The notes below the pieces were generated by a model. It was not told the origin of the DNA. It did not search any database and was given only the letters and a program-made list of their open reading frames with translations. Shown one piece after another: positions 53,102 to 61,572 of a DNA stretch of 64,000 nt. Source of the stretch: Balneola sp. (GTDB lineage Bacteria > Bacteroidota > Rhodothermia > Balneolales > Balneolaceae); the NCBI GenBank assembly GCA_003712055.1, contig RHLJ01000006.1:1-64000 (forward strand), written 5' to 3'. The position numbers and the translations under genes were made by a program. Position 1 is the stretch's first letter, and each line of letters begins with the position of its first letter.

Positions 53102-53630
53102 AAAAGAGTTATTGGTAGGAATTTTTATTTTGCTAGCAATAAATATTTATTCCATTTCAAAAAATAAAAGCTATAAAACTATATTAAATAGTATACCTAT
53201 AAATAGCTACTATCAAGACGATAATGGTCTAAAAGAATTTAAGTTAAATAAAACCTTAGTTAACGCAGGGCATGGTGATATACATCTATATATTTTTTTT
53301 AAAAGTACTGGTTGTATTGAGTGTATTCAAAATGAAGTTAATTTATTGAATGACAATCTTGAAATAAATCACTCTTTTTTTACTGTTTTTTTGATAGGAA
53401 ATGATTCGACATTACTCGAAAGGTTATATGAAGCTGAATTCGGATATAAGTTACTGCAATCTAATACAACAATAGTTAACGAGGATCTAAATTTTGATAA
53501 TCCGATCGCTTTTCTAGTTACATCTACAGGAAAAGTTTTAGATACTCATTATTCCGAAATAGATAAGCCGAATAAAAGTATAGTTTTTTATAGACGTAAT
53601 TTTAGGTTAATTAAATTTTTAAGTAACTAA
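53067..53630 (+). CDS. Membrane-anchored thioredoxin-like protein (cassette D)
   Basis: 187 residues with one N-terminal membrane helix (about 14-31) and a thioredoxin-like domain with GCIEC (Cys83, Cys86) and NPIAFL. The block GCxxCIQ(N/D)EVNLLN is shared with cassette A. The start at 53067 overlaps the propeller gene by 35 nt; a later, weaker start is possible. Periplasmic thiol redox activity is likely. Only the two cassettes whose peptides have the CxxC-containing four-Cys pattern carry this gene. Confidence 0.76.
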   Translation: MMRFIDLNWITKKELLVGIFILLAINIYSISKNKSYKTILNSIPINSYYQDDNGLKEFKLNKTLVNAGHGDIHLYIFFKSTGCIECIQNEVNLLNDNLEINHSFFTVFLIGNDSTLLERLYEAEFGYKLLQSNTTIVNEDLNFDNPIAFLVTSTGKVLDTHYSEIDKPNKSIVFYRRNFRLIKFLSN

Positions 53631-53707
53631 AAAAGAGATAAATAATAGATTATTAGGTCAGTTATATAAATCCAAATTACTTTTCATATTTTATTCATTT
53701 AGGTATA

Positions 53708-54577
53708 ATGTGTAGATTTGACAATAAAAATAATACCTTATTTATATCATTTTTCTTCCTAATATTTTCTATAGGTTTTTATAATCTGTGTAATTCACAA
53801 GTTGGAATTACAAGTACGATAGTGAGTGATTCTACTGGTTTACCCTTACCATATGTTAATATTGGAGTGCTAGGAACTAGAATCGGTACAGTAAGTAGTA
53901 TTGATGGGAGTTTTTTATTAGTTAGCGATAAAATCGAGATTTCTGATTCTGTTAAGTTTTCTTATGTAGGGTATGAGAATATAGTTTTGGTTGTTGATCA
54001 GGTTAAAGAATTGAACGAAATTCGTATGGTTCCTGTAAAATTTAGTTTTACAGAAATAACAGTTAATTCGAATAGGTTAGGTAAAGAAAAAATATTTGGG
54101 AATGACTCTAAAAGAAAGGGTGGAACGGTTCTTTCCAATTGGAGGTCAGGAGATGAAATAGCTACAAAAATTAGTTTTGAAAAACCAACATATATCACAA
54201 GTGCAAATTTTAAAATCAGCCAAATTGTAGGGGATAGTATGTTTTTCAGGATAAATATTTATGATTTTCAAGATGGTAAAGTTGGAGAAAATCTAATTAG
54301 AGATAATGTTTATTTGAAAGAAAAACAAAAAACAGGGGTTGTTACCAAAGATATTAGTTTTCTTAATCTGATACTCAATGGGGATGTTCTATTATCTTTA
54401 GAGAGAATTCGAATAGACGGAGAAGTTGAGAATCGAAATCTATTATTTAGATATAAAATTTCTAATCCAGGGAATTTTTTTGCGAGAGATCTAAATTACT
54501 CCTCGAATATAAATGATGAATTTAGATTGGTTGCTAAAACAGAACTACAATTCTTTTTTCGAGGTATTGAGCTTTAG
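53708..54577 (+). CDS. Exported carboxypeptidase-regulatory-like domain protein
   Basis: 289 residues with a signal peptide (to about residue 29, CNSQ) and a CarboxypepD_reg-like domain: STGLPLPYVNIGVLGTRIGT, SSIDGSFLL, DSVKFSYVGYEN. The C-terminal 170 residues have no motif I recognise. This domain is typical of surface proteins of Bacteroidota. It lies just before a truncated 3' copy of the membrane-protein gene (54663), as the similar gene at 55769 lies just before the intact copy. Confidence 0.78.
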   Translation: MCRFDNKNNTLFISFFFLIFSIGFYNLCNSQVGITSTIVSDSTGLPLPYVNIGVLGTRIGTVSSIDGSFLLVSDKIEISDSVKFSYVGYENIVLVVDQVKELNEIRMVPVKFSFTEITVNSNRLGKEKIFGNDSKRKGGTVLSNWRSGDEIATKISFEKPTYITSANFKISQIVGDSMFFRINIYDFQDGKVGENLIRDNVYLKEKQKTGVVTKDISFLNLILNGDVLLSLERIRIDGEVENRNLLFRYKISNPGNFFARDLNYSSNINDEFRLVAKTELQFFFRGIEL

Positions 54578-54662
54578 TTTTTCAAAGATTGATACTTCAA
54601 AAACTGAGCCTGTCTAAAGTAGAGTCAACTTTTAACTGGCTCAAAAAACCGGGAAGCTGGCA

Positions 54663-54925
54663 CTACAAAAAAATAATCAACGGTAGCATATCCATTATCC
54701 AGGCATTTGTAAAAATAAACACAAGGATGGCAATATTTACCACGGTATGTAAACCGAAGGTATAGAAGATATATTTGATTCTTCCTCTTTGTAAGTATTT
54801 AGAACTATCAAGAGATGTGAGTAAAAATCCTGTTAGCCAAACCACGAGATAAAGGATAGAGAGAATAATGATTAGAGTGGGACTACCACCCGACAGGTAA
54901 ACTGCCAGCATAAACACATACACCT
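54663..54925 (-). pseudogene. Truncated 3' end of the membrane-protein gene at 56852-58309
   Basis: The encoded piece (YLQRGRIKYIFYTFGLHTVV, AWIMDMLPLI) matches the last 85 or so residues of the intact 485-residue protein with mostly conservative changes; the DNA is roughly 85% identical by eye. The 5' end is lost at about 54925, where the sequence switches to the DUF4143 fragment. It is a diverged allele rather than a fresh duplicate. Confidence 0.9.
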
Positions 54926-54926
54926 T

Positions 54927-55562
54927 CAATCAAAAGAAGAGAAAGAAGTCTATTTAAGAGAATTGACTGAAACATATCTATTGAAAGATATTTTGGCTTT
55001 AGAAAACATAAGAAATGCTTCAAAAATAAAAGACCTGCTTAGGTTGATCGCTTTTCAGGTTGGAAACCAGGTTTCTTATCAAGAATTGGGTAGTCAACTT
55101 GGAATGAGCAAGAATACGGTTGAGAAATACCTTGATTTACTCCAAAAAGTATTCGTGTTATTCAAAGTAGAAGGATTCAGTAGAAATTTGCGAAAAGAGA
55201 TTACTAAATCCAGTAAATGGTATTTCTTTGATAATGGGCTAAGAAATGTTCTTATCGCTAATTTTAAGGGTATATCTTCCCGGTTAGATATAGGGCAACT
55301 TTGGAAGAATTACATTATAAGTGAAAGAGTGAAGCGATTGAGTTATTCAAACATACTGGTGAACAGCTATTTTTGGAGAACCTATGACCAACAAGAAATA
55401 GATTGGGTAGAAGAGCGAAGCGGAAAGCTATACGCTTATGAAATGAAGTGGAATCCCAAAAAGAAAAGTAAAATACCTGTGGCTTGGGAAAAGGCGTATG
55501 CTCATTCATTTTTTAAGCAAATTAATCCCTCCAATTATTTAGAGTGGATACTTCCTAAATAA
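54927..55562 (+). pseudogene. 5'-truncated ATP-binding protein, DUF4143 domain only
   Basis: The frame is open from about 54927 and reads SKEEKEVYLRELTETYLLKD, then a winged-helix-like part (SYQELGSQLGMSKNTVEKYL), FFDNGLRNVLI, WKNYIISERVKRLS, YFWRTYDQQEIDWVEERSG and YAYEMKWNPK. This is the C-terminal DUF4143 half of AAA_14-type ATPases; the ATPase half with the Walker motifs is missing. The break coincides with the end of the truncated membrane-protein copy. TTG 54963 could serve as a start, but activity is doubtful. Confidence 0.82.
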
Positions 55563-55609
55563 AAGAAACTAATTAAGTGATCAGGTTTTTTAGTCATATC
55601 TTGAGTTTA

Positions 55610-55699
55610 AAAGGACATAAAGTGGGTCGAAGGACGGTAAGTAAATATCGGGAGCAATTAAATGAGCCAGTTGCCAGGTTGAGGAAGCAGATTATTTAA
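55610..55699 (+). pseudogene. Diverged second copy of the rpoN 3' end
   Basis: Ninety bases encode KGHKVGRRTVSKYREQLNEP and the rest of the sigma-54 C-terminus with TAA. Against 41425-41514 there are 12 base differences in 90; of 11 changed codons only two change the residue (Tyr to His, Ala to Gly). Such a pattern arises under selection, so this is the end of a once-functional rpoN allele from a diverged lineage. Similarity stops abruptly upstream of 55610. Confidence 0.93.
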
Positions 55700-55768
55700 T
55701 ATCACTATTTCATTTTTATATCCTTTTAATTTTATTGATAAAATAGAAATTAGATTTAAGAGAAAAGT

Positions 55769-56860
55769 ATGTTTGTTCGTCTGGTAGTTAGAATGGTCAT
55801 TTTTGTTTGTATCCTATTTAGTACAAATCTTACAATAGCTCAAAGTATCTCAATAAGCGGAAGTGTACTTGAACGAGAAACGGAGGAGCCTCTAATAGGG
55901 GTGAATGTATATCTTGCAGGTACTAGCATTGGAGCCTCAACGAATGCAAATGGAGAGTTCGAATTTGAAACAAATTTAAAAGGTCGTTTTGACCTTGTTG
56001 TAAGTTTCCTGGGTTTTGAAACTGAAATGAGGGAAATTATATTGGATGGAAAAGAAGATTTTTCATTTAGATTTGAGTTGGTTGAAAACTCATTACAGAT
56101 GGATGAGCTTAAGGTTTCTGCTGAACGGGACAAAGAATGGCAAGAACAGTTCAAAAATTTCCGGAGATTTTTTTTGGGATGGGATTCCTACTCAGACCAG
56201 ACGATAATTGTTAACCCCGAATACATTGATTTTGAAGAGTACGGCAGGAGCGAGCTCATGGTCTTTTTTAAGCAGCCAATTGTATTAAATAATAATGAGC
56301 TGGGTTATAAAATTGTTATCGAAAACCAACGGATAATATTCAATCCATACGATCATACTGGGTTTTGGAGTGTGAAACCTCGTTTCGAGGAGATGGAGCC
56401 AAGAAACTATAGGGAAAAAAGAAAATGGGATCAGAATAGAGAACGCGCATTTGAAGGATCTTCAAAACATTTTCTGAAAAGTGTGATCGAGGATGAGGTG
56501 AAACGGGAAAATTTCGCGGTAATGCCTAAGTCTGACATACTGGAAAAGGTGGATAATGAGGAGCTAATTAAACGAGTATTCCCAAGAAAATGGAAAGTGA
56601 TAGTAGATAACTATCATGTTTTTCGATTAGTTAGGTATGAGTTTGGTGTACTCCACAAACCAGTTTATACCAGAGGAGATCGTTTATCTCCGGATCAGGT
56701 ATTCACCAATTTTCAAATCAATAACCAGGCAAGCCTTATTGTAGTGGATGATTATGGAAATATTTTTAATCCGGAAGATGTAATTTTTTATGGGCCATGG
56801 TCTAACGATCGATTTGCAAAAACCCTCCCAATAGATTATATCACTGAATCGCTACAATAA
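55769..56860 (+). CDS. Exported carboxypeptidase-regulatory-like domain protein
   Basis: 363 residues with a signal peptide (to about residue 25, IAQ) and a CarboxypepD_reg-like domain: ISGSVLERETEEPLIGVNVY, GASTNANGEFEFET, LVVSFLGFETEMREI. The remaining 240 residues are charged and aromatic-rich (GWDSYSDQTIIVNPEYIDFE), as in a Bacteroidota family of such surface proteins. The gene follows the rpoN 3' remnant by 70 nt and its 3' end overlaps the convergent membrane-protein gene by 9 nt. Confidence 0.82.
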   Translation: MFVRLVVRMVIFVCILFSTNLTIAQSISISGSVLERETEEPLIGVNVYLAGTSIGASTNANGEFEFETNLKGRFDLVVSFLGFETEMREIILDGKEDFSFRFELVENSLQMDELKVSAERDKEWQEQFKNFRRFFLGWDSYSDQTIIVNPEYIDFEEYGRSELMVFFKQPIVLNNNELGYKIVIENQRIIFNPYDHTGFWSVKPRFEEMEPRNYREKRKWDQNRERAFEGSSKHFLKSVIEDEVKRENFAVMPKSDILEKVDNEELIKRVFPRKWKVIVDNYHVFRLVRYEFGVLHKPVYTRGDRLSPDQVFTNFQINNQASLIVVDDYGNIFNPEDVIFYGPWSNDRFAKTLPIDYITESLQ

Positions 56861-58309
56861 TGTAATCAGTTGTAGTACATCCATTGTCCAAGCATTCGCA
56901 AAAACAAACACCAGAATGCCAATGTTTACGAGAGTGTGTAAGCCAAAGGTGTAAAAGATATATTTGATTCTTCCTCTTTGTAAGTACTTCGAACTATCAA
57001 GAGATGTGAGTAAAAACCCTGTTAGCCAAACCAAGAGGTAAAGGATAGAGAGAATAATGATTAACGTAGAGCTACCCCCGGCCAGGTAAACAACCAGCAT
57101 AATGCTTACAATCAGAAAATCGAGATGGAAAATCCAGGTGTATAAATTCATGACCTGGCTCAAGTGTGTCATTGCCTTATTAGGTAGGTATAACCAAATG
57201 ACTCCTATTACCTGAACTAACGATGAGAGCAAAACTCCAATTATGAAAACGGAGAAATAGTTTTTCCCGACAATAGCTAGTAAAGGCATGAAATGATAAA
57301 ATGCTTCCAACCCTTTTTCCGAAACGAGGGTAGAGAACACGAGATAAAGAGTTATTCCTGATAAGAAAGCATGTTGGAGAAACAGGAAGATACCACTTGT
57401 CATTGACCGCTCCCTATATCTCATAATATCATCTACAAAAAAGCGATGACCTGTGAAGAAACGGAATAATAGAGTGCGGTAATTTTGAGAGACTTTTAGA
57501 TGAAGTCCTACACTTAGCCAAACCAGCATAAAAACAATTACCGGCCAGTTTAATGGATCAGAAGAGGCTTCCGTTTTTTGTTCTGGTAATATGAATGGGC
57601 TTCCGTTTTTTACTTCTCCAAGTGACAGAAGTAGCCTTGGGTGAATATGGATAGCATTAAAAAACCAGGTAGAATTGATAAATAGAAGTTCCGTTCGTGA
57701 ATTAAATAAATCATTTAAAAGTTTGGCATCATTAATCGAGTTCTCTTTCGAAAGAAGCAGGGCGGTATTTTCTACAATAATCGAATCAGCGGTTATTTCT
57801 GTAATAGAGAAATCCAGTGCCGTGGTGTTTCCTGAAGTAACTTCATAGAAGCTTCTATTTGTATTCTTTTTAAGCTCAGTAGTAATTGATTCAAACTCTC
57901 TGGTAAAATTTTCATCAAAAGACTGGCTATAACTGTATAAACCAAATGCCGCAATCTGAGTATGTTCGGAATAACCATTTATAAGTGTGTTATACTCTTG
58001 AACAAGATTTTCCCGAGTCTCAGTTATTTTAGTAGCAGTAAGAAAGTTATGGTTAAAACGGATATATACTTCAAAGGGGTAATTTGAAATGGAATCGAGC
58101 AATGTAGTGCTCACCGGATGTGTCAATTCCAATACCTCTATACCTATATTCTCGAAAGTGTTTAATTGAGCAGATATTTGGTTAGGTGTATTTGGAAGGA
58201 AAGACCAGCTTATACCAAGTCTGGGGTTTTGTGCAGAAACAGAATTAATAGAAGTGGCAACAAGCCAGCAAAAAAGAGAAAGAAAAAAATATGTGGATTT
58301 AATTCTCAC
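56852..58309 (-). CDS. Multi-pass membrane protein with exported N-terminal domain, function unknown
   Basis: 485 residues: a signal peptide (to SVSAQ, residue 27), an extracytoplasmic domain of about 225 residues (LGISWSFLPNTPNQI, VLELTHPVSTTLLDS), then six or seven membrane helices (about 253-480), with a long C-terminal block resembling DUF4271-type membrane proteins of Bacteroidota in general style. The N-terminal part has a TIM-barrel-like feel but no catalytic motif I can name. It starts directly upstream of nothing else on its strand except miaB, whose stop abuts its start by 0 nt, so they are co-transcribed. Confidence 0.72.
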   Translation of the reverse strand: MRIKSTYFFLSLFCWLVATSINSVSAQNPRLGISWSFLPNTPNQISAQLNTFENIGIEVLELTHPVSTTLLDSISNYPFEVYIRFNHNFLTATKITETRENLVQEYNTLINGYSEHTQIAAFGLYSYSQSFDENFTREFESITTELKKNTNRSFYEVTSGNTTALDFSITEITADSIIVENTALLLSKENSINDAKLLNDLFNSRTELLFINSTWFFNAIHIHPRLLLSLGEVKNGSPFILPEQKTEASSDPLNWPVIVFMLVWLSVGLHLKVSQNYRTLLFRFFTGHRFFVDDIMRYRERSMTSGIFLFLQHAFLSGITLYLVFSTLVSEKGLEAFYHFMPLLAIVGKNYFSVFIIGVLLSSLVQVIGVIWLYLPNKAMTHLSQVMNLYTWIFHLDFLIVSIMLVVYLAGGSSTLIIILSILYLLVWLTGFLLTSLDSSKYLQRGRIKYIFYTFGLHTLVNIGILVFVFANAWTMDVLQLITLL

Positions 58310-59668
58310 TTAGGCTTCTACAGCAGCTCCATAAAATTCTACAATCGAAGACTTACGAATCGGGTTGCCCAGGAGGGTTGCCGAGGTAGAATCGGTAATT
58401 TCTACTTCAACGTAATCACCTTTTTCATAATCATTTCGATCGAAAACAACCATTTTGTTTGTATCGGTACGTCCACTTACCTGCTCTTCTGATCGTTTAC
58501 TGGTTCCTTCTACTAAAACAAGGTGTCTTCTTCCTATCTCCAACAGGTTTCTTTCTTTCTGTATCTCCATCTGTTGATTAATGATCTCAGTCAATCGGCG
58601 CTTTTTGATTTCTTCAGGGACGTCATCCTCAAACTTTCGATAAGCAAGTGTTCGTTCTCGTTCTGAGTATGCGAACATATAAGCTAGATCGTACCCAACT
58701 TCCTTCATTAGAGTCATTGTTCCTTCATGTTCTTCTTCGGTCTCACCGCAGAAACCTGCAATGATATCAGTTGAAAGAGCAAGACCAGGAATAATTTCGT
58801 GCATTTTTTGGATGAGCTCCAAATACTGTTGGCGAGTATAAGGTCTCCTCATACGCTCCAACATAGTGTCGCTTCCTGCCTGAGCAGGGATGTGAATGTA
58901 ATTACACAGATTCGGGCGTTCCGCAATCAAATGCAGAAGGTCATCCGGAAAATCTTTTGGATGAGGGGAAGAGAATCTGAACCGTATTTCTGGATCAATT
59001 AAGCTGGCAGCATCCATTAATGTGGTAAATGTGTTTTCTCCGTCCCGATAGGAATTCACATTTTGCCCGAGGAAGGTTACTTCTTTGTAGCCTTCGTTGC
59101 TAAGCTGACGAACTTCCTGCAAGATGCTTTCCATTGGTCTGCTTCTTTCTCTACCACGAGTAAAGGGTACCACACAGAATGAACACATGTTGTCACATCC
59201 GCGCATGATAGAAACGAAAGAAGAAACTCCATTCCCGGTAGTTCGAACCGGGGCTATATCTGCATAAGTTTCTTCCAACGATAGAAGAACATTTACTGCT
59301 TTTCTTCCGTCATCAACTTCGGCCAATAACCTTGGGATATCACGATATGCATCAGGTCCAACAACAATATCAACCAGGTGTTCTTTTTCTATGATTCGGT
59401 CTTTGATGCGTTCGGCCATACATCCTAACACACCAACCGTAAGTTCAGAATTTGTTTTTTTAAGCGTTCTTAATTCCTTGAGGCGATTCCAAACTTTAGT
59501 TTCTGCATTTTCTCTGATGGAACAGGTATTTACCAAAATTACATCGGCTTTCTCAGGGGTATCTGCTACAGTCATACCATCTTCAAGCAGAATTGAGTTG
59601 ACGATCTCAGAATCTGCGAAGTTCATCTGGCATCCGTAAGTCTCTATGAAGAATTTCTTGTTACTCAC
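58310..59668 (-). CDS. miaB: tRNA-2-methylthio-N6-dimethylallyladenosine synthase
   Basis: 452 residues: the N-terminal UPF0004 domain with Cys13, Cys49 and Cys83 (auxiliary cluster), the radical SAM motif Cys158-x3-Cys162-x2-Cys165 in [20 protein letters not shown], and a C-terminal TRAM domain (about 380-445). This is the full MiaB set; [11 protein letters not shown] is typical of MiaB rather than MtaB or RimO. It methylthiolates i6A37 in tRNAs. The downstream gene begins immediately after its stop. Confidence 0.95.
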   Translation of the reverse strand: MSNKKFFIETYGCQMNFADSEIVNSILLEDGMTVADTPEKADVILVNTCSIRENAETKVWNRLKELRTLKKTNSELTVGVLGCMAERIKDRIIEKEHLVDIVVGPDAYRDIPRLLAEVDDGRKAVNVLLSLEETYADIAPVRTTGNGVSSFVSIMRGCDNMCSFCVVPFTRGRERSRPMESILQEVRQLSNEGYKEVTFLGQNVNSYRDGENTFTTLMDAASLIDPEIRFRFSSPHPKDFPDDLLHLIAERPNLCNYIHIPAQAGSDTMLERMRRPYTRQQYLELIQKMHEIIPGLALSTDIIAGFCGETEEEHEGTMTLMKEVGYDLAYMFAYSERERTLAYRKFEDDVPEEIKKRRLTEIINQQMEIQKERNLLEIGRRHLVLVEGTSKRSEEQVSGRTDTNKMVVFDRNDYEKGDYVEVEITDSTSATLLGNPIRKSSIVEFYGAAVEA

Positions 59669-59677
59669 AATCGGAAA

Positions 59678-60322
59678 TTAATTATTAGGCCAGGTATCAG
59701 GGTTATTTCTCCAGTTTGACAATTGATCCAGGTCATCGCTGGTAACGAAACCCTTTTCAACAGCTACATCAACCAACGTACTGTAATCAGTTAGGTTGAA
59801 TACGGGAACATTAACCGATTCAAAATTCTCGGAGGATTTATCAAATCCATAATTAAAAATCGAAATAATAGCCTGTACATCGGCACCAACGAATTGAAGG
59901 GCATTAATTACAGAAAGTGCAGAACCACCTGTTGAAATTAAATCCTCTATTACTACAGTAGGCTGTCCTTTAGCTACACCACCTTCAATCTGATTACCCA
60001 TCCCATAGTTTTTTGGTTTTGCTCTCACATAAGCCATGGGCTTATTAAGTAAGTCAGCTACCCAGGCAGCATGAGGAATACCCGCTGTAGCTGTTCCCGT
60101 AATCACTTCTGTATTTGGAAACTCCTGGGTTATAATTTCACTGAATTTAGTCGCGATTTTCTTCCTAATCTCAGGGTGTCTAAGTGTTAATCGGTTATCG
60201 CAATAAATAGGAGAATGCCATCCTGATGCCCAGGTAAATGGATCATTTGGGCGTAGAATCACTGCATTAATTTCCAATAAGTCGGAGGCTAATTCTCTTG
60301 CAAATGTGGTGTCAATAATCAT
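59678..60322 (-). CDS. pyrE: Orotate phosphoribosyltransferase
   Basis: 214 residues with WASGWHSPIYCDNRL (orotate site), GTATAGIPHAAWVAD, YVRAKPKNYGMGNQIEG (flexible loop) and the PRPP motif VVIEDLISTGGSA (123-135). It makes OMP from orotate and PRPP in UMP synthesis. It lies upstream of miaB with a 9-nt gap on the same strand. Confidence 0.95.
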   Translation of the reverse strand: MIIDTTFARELASDLLEINAVILRPNDPFTWASGWHSPIYCDNRLTLRHPEIRKKIATKFSEIITQEFPNTEVITGTATAGIPHAAWVADLLNKPMAYVRAKPKNYGMGNQIEGGVAKGQPTVVIEDLISTGGSALSVINALQFVGADVQAIISIFNYGFDKSSENFESVNVPVFNLTDYSTLVDVAVEKGFVTSDDLDQLSNWRNNPDTWPNN

Positions 60323-60374
60323 TCGTTCTGTAAATCTTTTAACTGCTTTTTATCAAAATCCGCTTTTATTGCGG

Positions 60375-60851
60375 CTATACTATTTTCGAAGCAAAGAAAA
60401 TAAGAGTTTTTAAGCAGATTAACGCATATAAACCCGCAATTAAATCATCAAGTAGGATTCCCAAACCTCCACCCGTTTTTTGAACCTTCCGAATGCCCAG
60501 AGGTTTCCAGATGTCAAAAATTCGAAAAAGCAGAAATCCAACCCCCATAAGTAAGGCATCAAGGGTAGGCTCATTGAATAATGGTATGGAAATAAATACA
60601 ACTGCCTGCCCCGAAAATTCGTCGATTACTACTTTACCAGGATCTTTTCCCCATTCTTCCTCGCAGGTTTTTCCAACCCAAAGGGTAAGTAATCCTGCAG
60701 CTATCATAAAAATGACAGGTCCTAAATAGGGGTCAACCATTAACACAAAATACAATGCAATGGTAGCTACCAAGCTACCAATAGTACCAGGAGCCACTGG
60801 TGCCATACCAGAACCAAAGCCTGTTCCAATAAATAGTTTGAGGGATTTCAT
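60375..60851 (-). CDS. pgpA: Phosphatidylglycerophosphatase A
   Basis: 158 residues with the PgpA signature: GTGFGSGMAPVAPGTIGSLVA near the N-terminus, KVVIDEFSGQAVVF in the middle, RIFDIWKPLGIRKVQ, and GGLGILLDDLIAGLYA near the end. It is an inner-membrane phosphatase that makes phosphatidylglycerol from PGP. It sits 2 nt after pgsA, whose product makes its substrate, a functional operon. Confidence 0.94.
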   Translation of the reverse strand: MKSLKLFIGTGFGSGMAPVAPGTIGSLVATIALYFVLMVDPYLGPVIFMIAAGLLTLWVGKTCEEEWGKDPGKVVIDEFSGQAVVFISIPLFNEPTLDALLMGVGFLLFRIFDIWKPLGIRKVQKTGGGLGILLDDLIAGLYALICLKTLIFFASKIV

Positions 60852-60853
60852 GC

Positions 60854-61438
60854 TCAGGTAGTTTTTTTGAATACGCCTCTATTGATGTAGATGTACTCAA
60901 ATCCTGAATAGAGCGTCACAAAAGTCACAAAGATCATTAAGATCAAAAGAATATTTGTGGTCAGTAAAAGTTCAATCCAATCACCCACAAAAAAGTCTAC
61001 TCCCTGGAACAATCCTACCACAAGGCCTATGTAAAGAAATATCATTTGAATAGTGGTCTTGGCTTTGGCAGTAAAGCGAGTCTGCATGGGTTGTTTCTTT
61101 TTATTCATATATACCCTTAGTACAGTAATGAATACATCTCTGAAGATAATGAGTCCAATGGCCCACCACGGGAACTGAGAAGGGTCGATAAATGGTAGTA
61201 CAACAAATCCACTAAATGTGAGGAACTTATCAGCAAGTGGATCTAAAAAGATTCCCAGGTTGGTCTCTACCTGGTATTTGCGTGCGTAGTATCCATCAAA
61301 ATAATCGGTTACAGCAGCGACGATATAGATAGCTAAAGCAACTGCTTTTAGCCAGAATTCACCCTGGAACCATAGAACTAAAAAAACGGGTGACAGAATT
61401 ATTCTTGTACCACTTAGAATATTCGGAATGCGATGCAT
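60854..61438 (-). CDS. pgsA: CDP-diacylglycerol--glycerol-3-phosphate 3-phosphatidyltransferase
   Basis: 194 residues, about five TM helices, with the CDP-alcohol phosphotransferase motif complete: Asp45, Asp48-Gly49, Ala52-Arg53, Gly62, Asp66 and Asp70. It makes phosphatidylglycerophosphate. RIPNILSGTRIILSPVFL is the typical PgsA N-terminus. Followed by pgpA, so the two steps of PG synthesis are encoded together. Divergent from cinA, with a perfect hairpin between. Confidence 0.95.
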   Translation of the reverse strand: MHRIPNILSGTRIILSPVFLVLWFQGEFWLKAVALAIYIVAAVTDYFDGYYARKYQVETNLGIFLDPLADKFLTFSGFVVLPFIDPSQFPWWAIGLIIFRDVFITVLRVYMNKKKQPMQTRFTAKAKTTIQMIFLYIGLVVGLFQGVDFFVGDWIELLLTTNILLILMIFVTFVTLYSGFEYIYINRGVFKKTT

Positions 61439-61460
61439 GTGCGAAGATAGGAATTATTTG

Positions 61461-61516
61461 GTTTATGGTTAATGGTTATTGGAAGGGCGACTCACCAATA
61501 ACCATTAACCATAAAC
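61461..61516. promoter_or_regulatory. Perfect 22-bp inverted repeat between pgsA and cinA
   Basis: Arms at 61461-61482 and 61495-61516 are exact complements around a 12-nt loop; each arm contains the short words ATGGTTA repeated. It lies in the 134-nt gap between divergent genes. It might be a regulator site shared by both promoters, a small repeat element, or an RNA hairpin in the cinA leader; no T run is present. Confidence 0.75.
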
Positions 61517-61572
61517 GATTACTTTATTGTTACGGCTGGCATTTTGCTGTTGGAATGGTGAATTTTGAGCCC

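Noticed and set aside
54963-55562. Complete small regulator gene
   Set aside because: Residues upstream of the TTG continue the DUF4143 family sequence and the ATPase half is missing, so it is a truncated gene.
41515-55699. Classical integrative element with attL/attR and integrase
   Set aside because: The rpoN end duplication looks like attachment repeats, but no integrase, relaxase or conjugation gene is present, the repeat is only about 87% identical, and a second interleaved duplication needs another explanation.
61390-61572. N-terminal extension of cinA
   Set aside because: The extra codons run through the intergenic hairpin and do not resemble CinA, whose start matches ATG 61573.
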